A stretch of DNA of 34,183 nt, from assembly GCF_023634765.1 (NCBI RefSeq), contig NZ_JAMLFX010000022.1:1-34183 (forward strand), read 5' to 3'. The translations under genes and the position numbers were made by a program. Under the pieces are notes generated by a model. That model was not told the DNA's origin. It did not search any database and saw only the letters and a program-made list of their open reading frames with translations. Source of the DNA: Pseudomonas sp. AKS31. GTDB taxonomy: Bacteria; Pseudomonadota; Gammaproteobacteria; Pseudomonadales; Pseudomonadaceae. Of this stretch, positions 8,156-15,035 are shown piece by piece; the stretch's first letter is position 1; every line of letters begins with the position of its first letter.

Positions 8156-8217
8156 ATCTCACGCGTGAGCCATTGATGGCACTTTGAATTGGTTGTAGTG
8201 TGGCTCACGCGTGAGAT
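8156..8217. promoter_or_regulatory. Twin 12-bp palindromes (putative operators) upstream of the yjfI-type operon
   Basis: The palindrome CTCACGCGTGAG occurs identically at 8158-8169 and 8204-8215, 46 bp apart. Each is embedded in a 17-bp arm (8156-8172 and 8201-8217) that is the inverted complement of the other around a 28-base spacer. Such paired perfect dyads just before an operon look like binding sites for a dimeric regulator. Weak -35/-10-like elements (TTGATG at 8173, TAGTGT at 8196) fall between and into the dyads, so binding would be expected to block RNA polymerase. The whole unit could also fold as a hairpin. The regulator is unknown. Confidence 0.7.
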
Positions 8218-8238
8218 GTTCATAACCGAGCCATTGCC

Positions 8239-8907
8239 ATGAAAAGCCGTTCCCCCACCGCGAAGTCAGAGAGCCCCAAGGGAGAGCGTGCGAAAGCGTC
8301 CACGAAAAAACCGTCGAGCTTCTATATGAAGCAGATGCGCGCGGGCCTCGCGGCGGCCGGTTATGTGAAACACGAAACTTGGGTGCTTCCCGAAAACCGA
8401 AGCTTGCTCAAGCAAATGGAGCAACAGCTACGCCAACCGATTCTGGCTGGCTCTTTCATGTCGGAGAATTACATGAGCGCAGGCAACAACTGGACCATCG
8501 ATAGCCTCTTCAACGCCCTCAAGGCCCTGGACGAGGTGGCTTCGCAAGAGATCACGCTGTCGCTGATCCAGAGCTCCGAACCCAGCATCAAGCTGGAAAT
8601 GAACGAATTCGGCGGTCTGCCGATTCACATCGCCCTGGCCGGCCAGCAGATCATCGTCGACACCGTACTGGTGGACATCGACTCGATCACTGACGTGCGC
8701 GCCTTCAACGATGCCGTGCTGCGCAGCCGGGAAATGTTCCCGCTGTCGTCGATCGGGATCGAGTCGATGCCGAACGGGCAGACCGTTTACAACATGTTTG
8801 GCGCCCTCAGCGCCGACTCGAGCCTGACCAACGTCGTCACCGAGGTGAAAACCTTGGTCGACAACGTGCAGCGCGCGAGCGAAGCCTTCGAACACTTCTT
8901 CAAGTAA
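8239..8907 (+). CDS. yjfI: DUF2170 family protein (YjfI-like) with N-terminal extension
   Basis: A 222-residue protein and first gene of a six-gene operon in the order of E. coli yjfIJKLMC. The C-terminal part (about 85-215, starting NNWTIDSLFNALKALDEV) matches DUF2170, whose function is unknown. E. coli YjfI is only about 133 residues, so the N-terminal 80 or so are extra here. They comprise a Lys/Ser-rich tail (1-28), then YMKQMRAGLAAAGYVKHETW and a helix (RSLLKQMEQQLRQ). That layout recalls MazE-like ribbon-helix-helix modules and may bind DNA. The ribosome binding site is weak (GAG at 8228-8230). The next gene follows after 17 bases. Confidence 0.82.
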   Translation: MKSRSPTAKSESPKGERAKASTKKPSSFYMKQMRAGLAAAGYVKHETWVLPENRSLLKQMEQQLRQPILAGSFMSENYMSAGNNWTIDSLFNALKALDEVASQEITLSLIQSSEPSIKLEMNEFGGLPIHIALAGQQIIVDTVLVDIDSITDVRAFNDAVLRSREMFPLSSIGIESMPNGQTVYNMFGALSADSSLTNVVTEVKTLVDNVQRASEAFEHFFK

Positions 8908-8924
8908 TCAACAGGGAATATCCA

Positions 8925-9623
8925 ATGACTCAGTCCATCTGGAGCAAGTTGTTCACCGCACTGCGCGGCGGCGCCAATGAAGTCGGCGAAGCGATCGCTG
9001 ACCAACAGGCCCTGCGCATTCTTGATCAGGAAATCCGCGATGCCGACAGCGCGCTGTCGAATGCTCGCCGCGAGCTGGTCACCATCATGGCCAAACACAA
9101 ACTGGCCGCCGACCGCGTAAGCGAGTACGACGCCAAGATCAAGGATCTGGAAGCCAAAGCCGTCTCGGCACTGAATGCCGGCCGTGAAGACCTGGCACTG
9201 GAAGTGGCCGAAGCGATTTCGACCCTGACCAACGAGCTGGATGTTGAGAAAAAGCAGAGCGATGAGTTCGGCACTTACGCCGAAAACATGCGCAAAGACA
9301 TCAGCAAGGCGGAGTCGCGCATCAAGAGCCTGCGCCAGCAAGTGGACATGGCCAAGGCCCGTGAAAGCGTGCAGAAAGCCCAGGTAAGCGCCTCCATCGC
9401 CAGCGGCGGCGCCAATGGCAAACTGGAAACCGCCGTCGGTACGCTGAACCGTCTGCAAGCCAAGCAGCAACAGCGCGCGGCTGAACTCAGCGCTGCGGAC
9501 GAGTTGGCTGACGCCTCGACCGGCAACGATCTGGAACGCAAACTGCGCGACGCCGGCATCACGCCGAACGAAGGCAGCGCCAATGCGATTCTTGAGCGCC
9601 TGAAGCAAAAGTCCTCGCAGTAA
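8925..9623 (+). CDS. yjfJ: PspA/IM30 family protein (YjfJ-like)
   Basis: A 232-residue member of the PspA/IM30/Vipp1 family, bacterial relatives of ESCRT-III that polymerise on stressed membranes. The protein is almost wholly alpha-helical and heptad-rich from about residue 25 to 200 (long coiled-coil stretches such as AESRIKSLRQQVDMAKARES), with an amphipathic N-terminus (SIWSKLFTALRGGANEVGEA) suited to membrane contact. AGGGA lies just upstream of the ATG. No PspF, PspB or PspC partner is in the window, so this is not a classical psp operon. It instead sits in the yjf-type context with DUF2170, DUF2491, DUF350, DUF1190 and a GSP-synthase-like gene. A REP pair separates it from the next gene. 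Confidence 0.9.
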   Translation: MTQSIWSKLFTALRGGANEVGEAIADQQALRILDQEIRDADSALSNARRELVTIMAKHKLAADRVSEYDAKIKDLEAKAVSALNAGREDLALEVAEAISTLTNELDVEKKQSDEFGTYAENMRKDISKAESRIKSLRQQVDMAKARESVQKAQVSASIASGGANGKLETAVGTLNRLQAKQQQRAAELSAADELADASTGNDLERKLRDAGITPNEGSANAILERLKQKSSQ

Positions 9624-9639
9624 CGCAGGGCAAAAAATC

Positions 9640-9729
9640 TGTGGGAGCGAGCCTGCTCGCGAAAGCGTCGTATCAGTCGACATCAATATTGACTGGTATG
9701 CCCTCTTCGCGAGCAAGCTCGCTCCCACA
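9640..9729. repeat. REP pair (REPIN-like) inside the yjf-type operon
   Basis: Arms 9640-9663 and 9706-9729, core GTGGGAGCGAGCCTGCTCGC, pair over 24 bases with one mismatch. An inner stem CAGTC/GACTG (9674-9678 with 9691-9695) extends the fold. It is the same family as the element at 6347-6437. It sits between the PspA-type and DUF2491 genes, where it could stabilise or attenuate the upstream mRNA. Confidence 0.85.
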
Positions 9730-9835
9730 TGGTTTTGCGGCGTAAAAAACCTTCTGCTCGTTCACCGGTTCGCCCGGTACACTAGCGACGCTTTTTCGCC
9801 GACGAACACTTCCACCCGCTTCAAGGAACGTACCC

Positions 9836-10486
9836 ATGGGATGGTTTAAAGACTTGCTGGGCACCAGCAACTGGCAGACCGCTGCGCCAACACCGACCGT
9901 TGCCAGTGGCCCACTCGGCCTGGCCCAAGGCAAGGCTGTCAGGTTCGATACGACCCTGGCGCTGTTGCTCGACGGTTCGACCACGGTGCGCGTGCCCTTC
10001 GATCAGGCGATCTGGAGCCACGGCTGGGTCGACCTCGGCCAGTCCAACAAACTGCACCGCTATTACATGAACGACGAGGATTTCTGGCTACAGATCCACG
10101 TCACCGGTGAAGATCAGATCGAATCGGTCACGCTGTTCAATTACCTCAGCTACGTAACGGTCAACAGTGACGCCGAACTGCAGCGTCTGGCTGGCCCCAA
10201 CAGTCAGATCGGCCTGCCCGCCTACAGCCACGACGGCGTCGAATACACCCGCGAGTGGGGCACTGAACAAGGCCAGACCGAACTGGTGCCGATGACCGAA
10301 CAAGTGGTCAATCCGGACGAAAGCTACACCATCGAACACCACTCCATGCTTTATGCGCGCGAGACCGGCCTGACCGATCGCCGCGAATTGCTGCTGTTCT
10401 CCGTCGAACAGGACGAAGAAGGCACCGTCAGCCTGAGCACCTCGCTGGGCATTTCGCTGTACACGACAGATCTGAGCACCATTTAA
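9836..10486 (+). CDS. yjfK: DUF2491 family protein (YjfK-like)
   Basis: A 216-residue soluble protein assigned to DUF2491 (YjfK family) from its composition and its fixed place after the PspA-type gene. Notable segments are LGLAQGKAVRFDTTLALLLDGSTTV, AIWSHGWVDLGQSNKLHRYY and the acidic mid-section YMNDEDFWLQIHVTGEDQIES. There is no signal peptide or membrane helix, so it is probably cytoplasmic. AAGGA at 9822-9826 precedes the ATG. A 212-base gap containing a REP pair separates it from the gene upstream, so a secondary promoter is possible, though none is clear. The function is unknown. Confidence 0.85.
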   Translation: MGWFKDLLGTSNWQTAAPTPTVASGPLGLAQGKAVRFDTTLALLLDGSTTVRVPFDQAIWSHGWVDLGQSNKLHRYYMNDEDFWLQIHVTGEDQIESVTLFNYLSYVTVNSDAELQRLAGPNSQIGLPAYSHDGVEYTREWGTEQGQTELVPMTEQVVNPDESYTIEHHSMLYARETGLTDRRELLLFSVEQDEEGTVSLSTSLGISLYTTDLSTI

Positions 10487-10501
10487 AAAAGGAAGTTTTT
10501 C

Positions 10502-10927
10502 ATGCTGGAAGTGCTGGCCGTTTCCCTGAACAAAACCGCCCTGGTCGGTTTCGTCGTCTACCTGATCGGCGCCGTGCTGCTGTTCATGCTGTTTCAATTC
10601 GTCTACACGCGCATCACGCCGCACAAGGAGTTCGAGCTGATCCGCTCCGGCAACGTCGCCGCCGCCATCGCCCTGTCGGGCGCGATCATCGGCTTCGCGA
10701 TTCCGGCCAGTAACGTGATTGCGTTTTCGGTCAACGTCCTCGACTTCGTGCTCTGGGCGGTGATTGCCGCCGTCGTGCAACTGCTGGCATTCCTCGCCAC
10801 GGGCCTGGTGCTCAAAGGTACGTCCCAGCGCATCGCCAACGGCGAAGTGGCTTCCGGCATTTATGTCGCGGCGGTCGCGATCAGCGTCGGCATGCTCAAC
10901 GCCGCGTGCATGACACCGTCCAACTGA
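10502..10927 (+). CDS. yjfL: DUF350 family membrane protein (YjfL-like)
   Basis: A 141-residue inner-membrane protein with four predicted helices (about 15-37, 51-72, 80-103 and 117-135). It shows the internal duplication typical of DUF350: IRSGNVAAAIALSGAIIGF in the first half resembles IANGEVASGIYVAAVAISVG in the second. An AAGGAAG ribosome binding site lies before the ATG. The family has no established activity. Its genes commonly travel with PspA-type and ATP-grasp genes, which points to an envelope role, possibly a small channel or scaffold. It lies 15 bases after the DUF2491 gene, in the same operon. Confidence 0.88.
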   Translation: MLEVLAVSLNKTALVGFVVYLIGAVLLFMLFQFVYTRITPHKEFELIRSGNVAAAIALSGAIIGFAIPASNVIAFSVNVLDFVLWAVIAAVVQLLAFLATGLVLKGTSQRIANGEVASGIYVAAVAISVGMLNAACMTPSN

Positions 10928-10944
10928 TCGGCAGGAAGCCTACG

Positions 10945-11640
10945 ATGAAACGCAGCAAATACGTTCAGTTGTCCCTTGCCGCTTCGGTGGCCATGGCTAT
11001 CTCCGGCCAGGCGACAGCCGCGGATCAACCGCACAATTTCCAGAATATGGAACAGTGTGTCGACGCCGAAGTGGCTGCCGATGTCTGCTCCAATGCTTAC
11101 GTCGCCGCCCTGACCGAGCACCGGCGCATCGCGCCAGCGTACGACAACAAGGCCAAATGCGACGCGGACTTTGCCGCTGACTGGTGCCAGAAGAACTCCG
11201 ATGGCCGCTTCGTGCCGAAACTCGGCGGCTTCAAAGTGCCTGCGAGCGGTGAACCGGCACAGAACCTCGACGCCATCGCCGATGCACAAATGCCCGCCGG
11301 TAATCCAGCGGCGCAGAATGTACAAAGCACTTCGCACGTCTCCAGCGGCGGTGGCGGTGGCGGCAACGGCTGGCTGACCGGCTGGCTGATCGGCAACGCG
11401 ATGAGCAACAACGCCGAACGCACGGTTTACCGCGATCGCGAAACGCGCCAGCCGTACAACACCTCGACGCAGTACCGCAGAGCCGAAACCACGACGCGCA
11501 GCCAAACGGATTACGAAAGCAGCAAAAGCAAACCGGTCAACGTGGCTTCTTCGACGTCACGCGGCGGCTTCGGCAGCCAGTCCAGTGCCCGTAGTGGCTG
11601 GGGTGGTTGGGGCAGCAGTTCCGGTCGTTCGAGCAGCTGA
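10945..11640 (+). CDS. yjfM: Secreted DUF1190 family protein (YjfM-like)
   Basis: A 231-residue exported protein. The N-terminus MKRSKYVQLSLAASVAMAIS followed by GQATA-AD is a Sec signal peptide with an AxA site near residue 25; there is no lipobox Cys. The mature part has four cysteines (38, 48, 72, 81) in two similar motifs, QCVDAEVAADVC and KCDADFAADWC, which look like a duplicated disulfide-bonded unit suited to the periplasm. A Gly-rich run followed by a mildly hydrophobic GWLTGWLIGNAMS segment and a low-complexity Ser/Gly/Trp tail complete it. The ATG at 10945 follows AGGAAG and is preferred to an upstream in-frame start overlapping the DUF350 gene. The function is unknown. Confidence 0.87.
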   Translation: MKRSKYVQLSLAASVAMAISGQATAADQPHNFQNMEQCVDAEVAADVCSNAYVAALTEHRRIAPAYDNKAKCDADFAADWCQKNSDGRFVPKLGGFKVPASGEPAQNLDAIADAQMPAGNPAAQNVQSTSHVSSGGGGGGNGWLTGWLIGNAMSNNAERTVYRDRETRQPYNTSTQYRRAETTTRSQTDYESSKSKPVNVASSTSRGGFGSQSSARSGWGGWGSSSGRSSS

Positions 11641-11642
11641 CG

Positions 11643-12800
11643 ATGAAGAAAATCCTCTGCGCCGAGCGGCCTGACTGGAAACAGACTGCCGAAAGCCTTG
11701 GCTTCATGTTCCACACCATCGATGACGAGCCGTACTGGGACGAAAGCGCGTACTACCAGTTCACGCTCGCGCAAATCGAAAACGATCTGGAGGACCCGAC
11801 CACCGAACTGCACGAGATGTGCATGGACCTGGTCGACCGCGTGGTGCACAGCGAAGAACTGCTGGATCGCCTGAGCATCCCGGTGCCGTACTACGACATG
11901 ATCCGCACCTCCTGGCTGCAAGGTCATCCGCATCTGTACGGGCGCATGGACTTTTCCTACAGTGGCAACGGCCCGGCTAAACTGCTGGAGCTCAACTACG
12001 ACACGCCGACCAGTCTTTACGAAGCGGCGGCGTTCCAGTGGGGCTGGCTGGAACAATGCATCGAGCGCGGCACACTGCCGCGCCATGCCGACCAGTTCAA
12101 CAGCATTGATACCAAACTGCATCAGGCCTTCGCCGAGTTACAGCTGAAGCGACCGTTCTACTTCGCTTCGATGAAAGACTCGGTCGAAGACAAGGGCACC
12201 ACGGATTACCTGCGCCTGATCGCCGAGAAGGTCGGCATCGAATCGCGGCACATCGATATCGAAGACATCGGCTTGACCGCTGAAGGGCGTTTCGTCGACC
12301 TGGAAGATCGCTGGATCCCGCACCTGTTCAAGTTGCATGCCTGGGAATTCATCTTTCACGAGCCCTTCGGCGCAGCGATTGCCGAGTGCGACACGCAGTT
12401 TTTCGAACCGGCGTGGAAGGCGATTCTGTCGAACAAGGGTGCGCTGCCGTTGCTGTGGGAACTGCACAAAGGACATCCGAATCTGTTGGCAGCGCATCTC
12501 GACCCGAACCCGGCCAGCGCCGTGCCCAAGGGCTGGGTGCGCAAGCCGTACTTTTCCCGCGAGGGCGCCAACATTGAACTGCAAACGGTAGAAGGGCTGA
12601 TCGTCAAAGAGGATGGGCCCTACACAGATGCGCCATTTATCCTGCAGGAATTCGCGCCGTTGCCGAAGTTTGGCGATAGCTACACCCTGATTGGTTCCTG
12701 GGTGATTGGCGATCAGGCTGCAGGGATTGGGGTGCGGGAAGACAACAGTTTGATCACCAAGGATTCGAGCCGGTTCTTGCCGCACCTGATTCTCGACTAG
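11643..12800 (+). CDS. yjfC: Glutathionylspermidine synthase-like ATP-grasp protein (YjfC-like)
   Basis: A 385-residue protein of the glutathionylspermidine-synthase C-terminal family, close in length to E. coli YjfC (about 387). It contains MDFSYSGNGPAKLLELNYDT near residue 102, LHAWEFIFHEPFG, SNKGALPLLWELHKGHPNLL and a late KPYFSREGANI segment, as expected for the ATP-grasp synthetase core. The amidase domain found in bifunctional GspSA is absent. The founding enzyme joins glutathione to spermidine; YjfC/YgiC relatives have no proven substrate and may ligate other amines or peptides. The ATG at 11643 starts 2 bases after the DUF1190 stop. It is the last gene of the operon, followed by a strong bidirectional terminator. 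Confidence 0.9.
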   Translation: MKKILCAERPDWKQTAESLGFMFHTIDDEPYWDESAYYQFTLAQIENDLEDPTTELHEMCMDLVDRVVHSEELLDRLSIPVPYYDMIRTSWLQGHPHLYGRMDFSYSGNGPAKLLELNYDTPTSLYEAAAFQWGWLEQCIERGTLPRHADQFNSIDTKLHQAFAELQLKRPFYFASMKDSVEDKGTTDYLRLIAEKVGIESRHIDIEDIGLTAEGRFVDLEDRWIPHLFKLHAWEFIFHEPFGAAIAECDTQFFEPAWKAILSNKGALPLLWELHKGHPNLLAAHLDPNPASAVPKGWVRKPYFSREGANIELQTVEGLIVKEDGPYTDAPFILQEFAPLPKFGDSYTLIGSWVIGDQAAGIGVREDNSLITKDSSRFLPHLILD

Positions 12801-12815
12801 ACCACAGCTCCCACA

Positions 12816-12849
12816 GGGATTTGGGATAACCGCAGACGAAACAAATCCC
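12816..12849. repeat. Small inverted repeat, possibly a decayed REP element
   Basis: GGGATTTG (12816-12823) and CAAATCCC (12842-12849) form an 8-bp inverted repeat flanked by GCTCCCACA-like sequence. This resembles a degraded member of the Pseudomonas TCCCACAGGGATTTG palindrome family. It is too weak to be sure. Confidence 0.4.
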
Positions 12850-12851
12850 AC

Positions 12852-12888
12852 AAAAAAGGCCCGTCGCTTCAAGCGACGGGCCTTTTTA
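12852..12888. terminator. Bidirectional terminator between yjfC-type gene and ssb
   Basis: A 17-bp arm AAAAAGGCCCGTCGCTT (12853-12869) pairs with 12871-12887, the practical loop being TTCAA. A-runs on the left and T-runs on the right serve both the plus-strand operon and the minus-strand ssb gene, which converge here. Confidence 0.93.
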
Positions 12889-12912
12889 ATTTGCAGCGGT
12901 TACAGCAGCGAA

Positions 12913-13437
12913 TCAGAACGGAATATCGTCATCAAAGCTGTCGAAATCCGGAGCCGGTTGCGGTGCGGCCTGCTGTGGAGCCGGGGCCGAACGCTGCTGT
13001 GGAGCCGACTGCTGCGGGCGCGGAGCCTGCTGGCGTGGAGCCGGGGCCGACTGCTGGTAGTTGTTGCCACCGCCTTGTTGGTCGCCCTGTTGTGGACGGC
13101 CGCCGAGCAGTTGCATGGTGCCTTGCATGTCGACCACGATTTCGGTGGTGTAACGCTTGATACCGTCTTTTTCCCACTCACGGGTCTGCAGCTTGCCTTC
13201 GATGTAGACCTGCGAACCTTTACGCAGGTATTCGCCGGCGATTTCGGCAACCTTGCCGAACATCGAAACGCGGTGCCACTCGGTCTTCTCGACCTTCTGA
13301 CCGGTTTGCTTGTCGGTCCATTGTTCGCTGGTGGCCAGACTCAGGTTGGTCACGGCGTTACCGTTAGGCAGGTAGCGAACTTCGGGATCCTGGCCGCAAG
13401 TGCCGACCAATATGACTTTGTTAACCCCACGGGCCAT
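12913..13437 (-). CDS. ssb: Single-stranded DNA-binding protein
   Basis: A 174-residue SSB that coats single-stranded DNA during replication, recombination and repair. The OB-fold occupies about residues 1-110 (ARGVNKVILVGTCGQDPEVRY, TEWHRVSMFGKVAEIAGEYL, GSQVYIEGKLQTREW). A long Gln/Pro/Ala-rich disordered linker follows, ending in the conserved acidic tip DDDIPF that recruits partner proteins. The start is 9 bases behind the MFS gene stop, so the two are co-transcribed. A GAGAA-like box lies in that gap. As in many gammaproteobacteria it lies close to uvrA, here with the MFS gene in between. Confidence 0.96.
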   Translation of the reverse strand: MARGVNKVILVGTCGQDPEVRYLPNGNAVTNLSLATSEQWTDKQTGQKVEKTEWHRVSMFGKVAEIAGEYLRKGSQVYIEGKLQTREWEKDGIKRYTTEIVVDMQGTMQLLGGRPQQGDQQGGGNNYQQSAPAPRQQAPRPQQSAPQQRSAPAPQQAAPQPAPDFDSFDDDIPF

Positions 13438-13446
13438 AACGTTCTC

Positions 13447-14844
13447 CTAGGCTTCGCAAGCAGCCCCGGCCGGGTTGTTCACCAGGCGTTCGAGGGTGTC
13501 GCGATCCACTAATTCTTTGTCCAGTTTGATGTAAACAGCCGCTTCATCAGCAACTATCACTGCATCGGTTACCCCTACGAGGGCCTTGAGGCGCTCGACC
13601 AGACCCGCTTCGCGGATCGCCTCGGGCGACAACGGCAAGCGCAGGCTCGTCACGTAGGGAGGTTCACGCATGGTAACAGCAAAGGCCAGCCAGATGGCAG
13701 CCAGACCCGCGCATCCAAGGAACACAACCGACAGACCGCCATGCTGAAACAGCCAGCCGCCGAGTATCCCGCCGAGTGCCGAACCGAGGAACTGGCTGGT
13801 GGAATACACGCCCATGGCCGTGCCCTTCCCGCCCGCCGGTGAAACCTTGCTGATCAGCGACGGCAATGAAGCCTCCAGCAAATTGAATGCGGTGAAGAAC
13901 ACCACCGTACCGATCACCAGAGCCCGCAGGCTGTCACCGAACTGCCAGAAGAATAGCTCAGTGAGCATCAGCGTCATGACGGCGCCGAGCAAAACTCGTT
14001 TCATTTTGCGTTTCTTCTCGCCATAGATGATGAACGGGATCATGGCGAAGAACGAAATCAGCAGCGCTGTGAGATAGACCCACCAGTGCTGTTCCTTGGG
14101 CAAACCGGCTTTTTCCACCAGCGCCAGAGGCAGTGCGACGAAGCTCGACATCAGCATCGCATGCAACACAAAGATACCTAAATCCAGGCGCAGCAAGTCT
14201 GGATGCTTGAGCGTCGGCATCAACGCCTGACGCGCCACGCCGGATTCACGATGCTGCAACGGCCCGGTGGAACGCGGCACCATGAACATGATGATGGCGA
14301 TACCGACCAGTGCCATGGCACCGGTGGCGAGGAACAGTCCGGACAGGCCGAAAGCGCGGGTCAACAGCGGCCCGACAACCATGGCCACCGCAAACGACAA
14401 ACCGATGGTCATGCCGATCATCGCCATTGCTTTGGTCCGGTGTTGTTCGCGGGTCAGGTCGGAAAGCAGCGCCATGACTGCAGCGGAAATAGCCCCGGCG
14501 CCCTGCAGGATCCGCCCGGCGATCACGCCCCAGATCGAGTCGGCCTGAGACGCCAGCACGCTGCCGAGGGCAAAAACGATCAGCCCGAGGTAAATCACCG
14601 GACGACGGCCAATGCGGTCGGAAATGATCCCGAAAGGAATCTGGAAAATCGCCTGGGTCAGACCGTAAGCGCCGATAGCCAAGCCGATCAGGGCCGGGGT
14701 CGCGCCTGCCAGGTCCATGCCGTAGGTCGCCAGCACCGGCAACACCATGAACATGCCAAGCATACGGAAGGCGAACACCAGGGCCAGACCGCTCGCCGCG
14801 CGGGTCTCGCTGCCACTCATGCGTTCGCTGTGGGGATCGTGCAT
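13447..14844 (-). CDS. YajR-like MFS transporter with C-terminal YAM domain
   Basis: A 465-residue major facilitator transporter with about 12 membrane helices. MFS signature motifs are clear: motif A GIISDRIGRRPVIYLG after helix 2, and GRILQGAGAISAAVMALLSD around helix 4. After the last helix there is a soluble tail (about 395-465: SPEAIREAGLVERLKALVGVTDAVIV and onward) with ferredoxin-like character. It matches the YAM domain of E. coli YajR, whose substrate is unknown. The ATG at 14844 is kept; a second Met at residue 9 is possible. The gene is divergent from uvrA and directly upstream of ssb. Proton-driven efflux is the likely mode; the substrate cannot be told. Confidence 0.88.
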   Translation of the reverse strand: MHDPHSERMSGSETRAASGLALVFAFRMLGMFMVLPVLATYGMDLAGATPALIGLAIGAYGLTQAIFQIPFGIISDRIGRRPVIYLGLIVFALGSVLASQADSIWGVIAGRILQGAGAISAAVMALLSDLTREQHRTKAMAMIGMTIGLSFAVAMVVGPLLTRAFGLSGLFLATGAMALVGIAIIMFMVPRSTGPLQHRESGVARQALMPTLKHPDLLRLDLGIFVLHAMLMSSFVALPLALVEKAGLPKEQHWWVYLTALLISFFAMIPFIIYGEKKRKMKRVLLGAVMTLMLTELFFWQFGDSLRALVIGTVVFFTAFNLLEASLPSLISKVSPAGGKGTAMGVYSTSQFLGSALGGILGGWLFQHGGLSVVFLGCAGLAAIWLAFAVTMREPPYVTSLRLPLSPEAIREAGLVERLKALVGVTDAVIVADEAAVYIKLDKELVDRDTLERLVNNPAGAACEA

Positions 14845-15035
14845 GGAAAAACCTCGTGTGAACCGGCGGCGATTCTACCAGTCCCATCGAAAGACGGGGT
14901 ATATCGCGACGCTATGACGCGTATAGATGAAACTCTCTTCATGTAAGGCAAAAAGCCCTTTGCTTGATAGTGTGCATCCATCCAGTATTTGCCCGTATAC
15001 TCCTACGTTTTCGACGCCCGCCGAGCGAGGCCACT
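14845..15035. promoter_or_regulatory. Divergent promoter region between the MFS gene and uvrA
   Basis: A good -10 element TATACT lies at 14996-15001 on the plus strand, placing a uvrA start near 15008, but no matching -35 is seen at 16-18 bases. An imperfect dyad TATATCGCG (14900-14908) / CGCGTATA (14918-14925) may be an operator for the MFS side. No canonical LexA box (CTGT-N8-ACAG) is present. Confidence 0.4.

Noticed and set aside
8177..8193. Possible sigma54 promoter (TGGCAC...TTGGT) before the PspA-type operon, as psp operons often use sigma54
   Set aside because: The -24 and -12 elements are one base too far apart (11 instead of 10 between GG and the -12 dinucleotide) and the -12 GC is GG.
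14979..15006. LexA/SOS box before uvrA (AGTAT-N8-ATACT dyad)
   Set aside because: It lacks the CTGT-N8-ACAG core; the ATACT half is better explained as the -10 element.
14964..15035. Upstream ATG start for uvrA, adding 24 residues
   Set aside because: The extra residues are not UvrA-like and would cover the likely promoter; TTG at 15036 with GCGAGG matches family N-termini.
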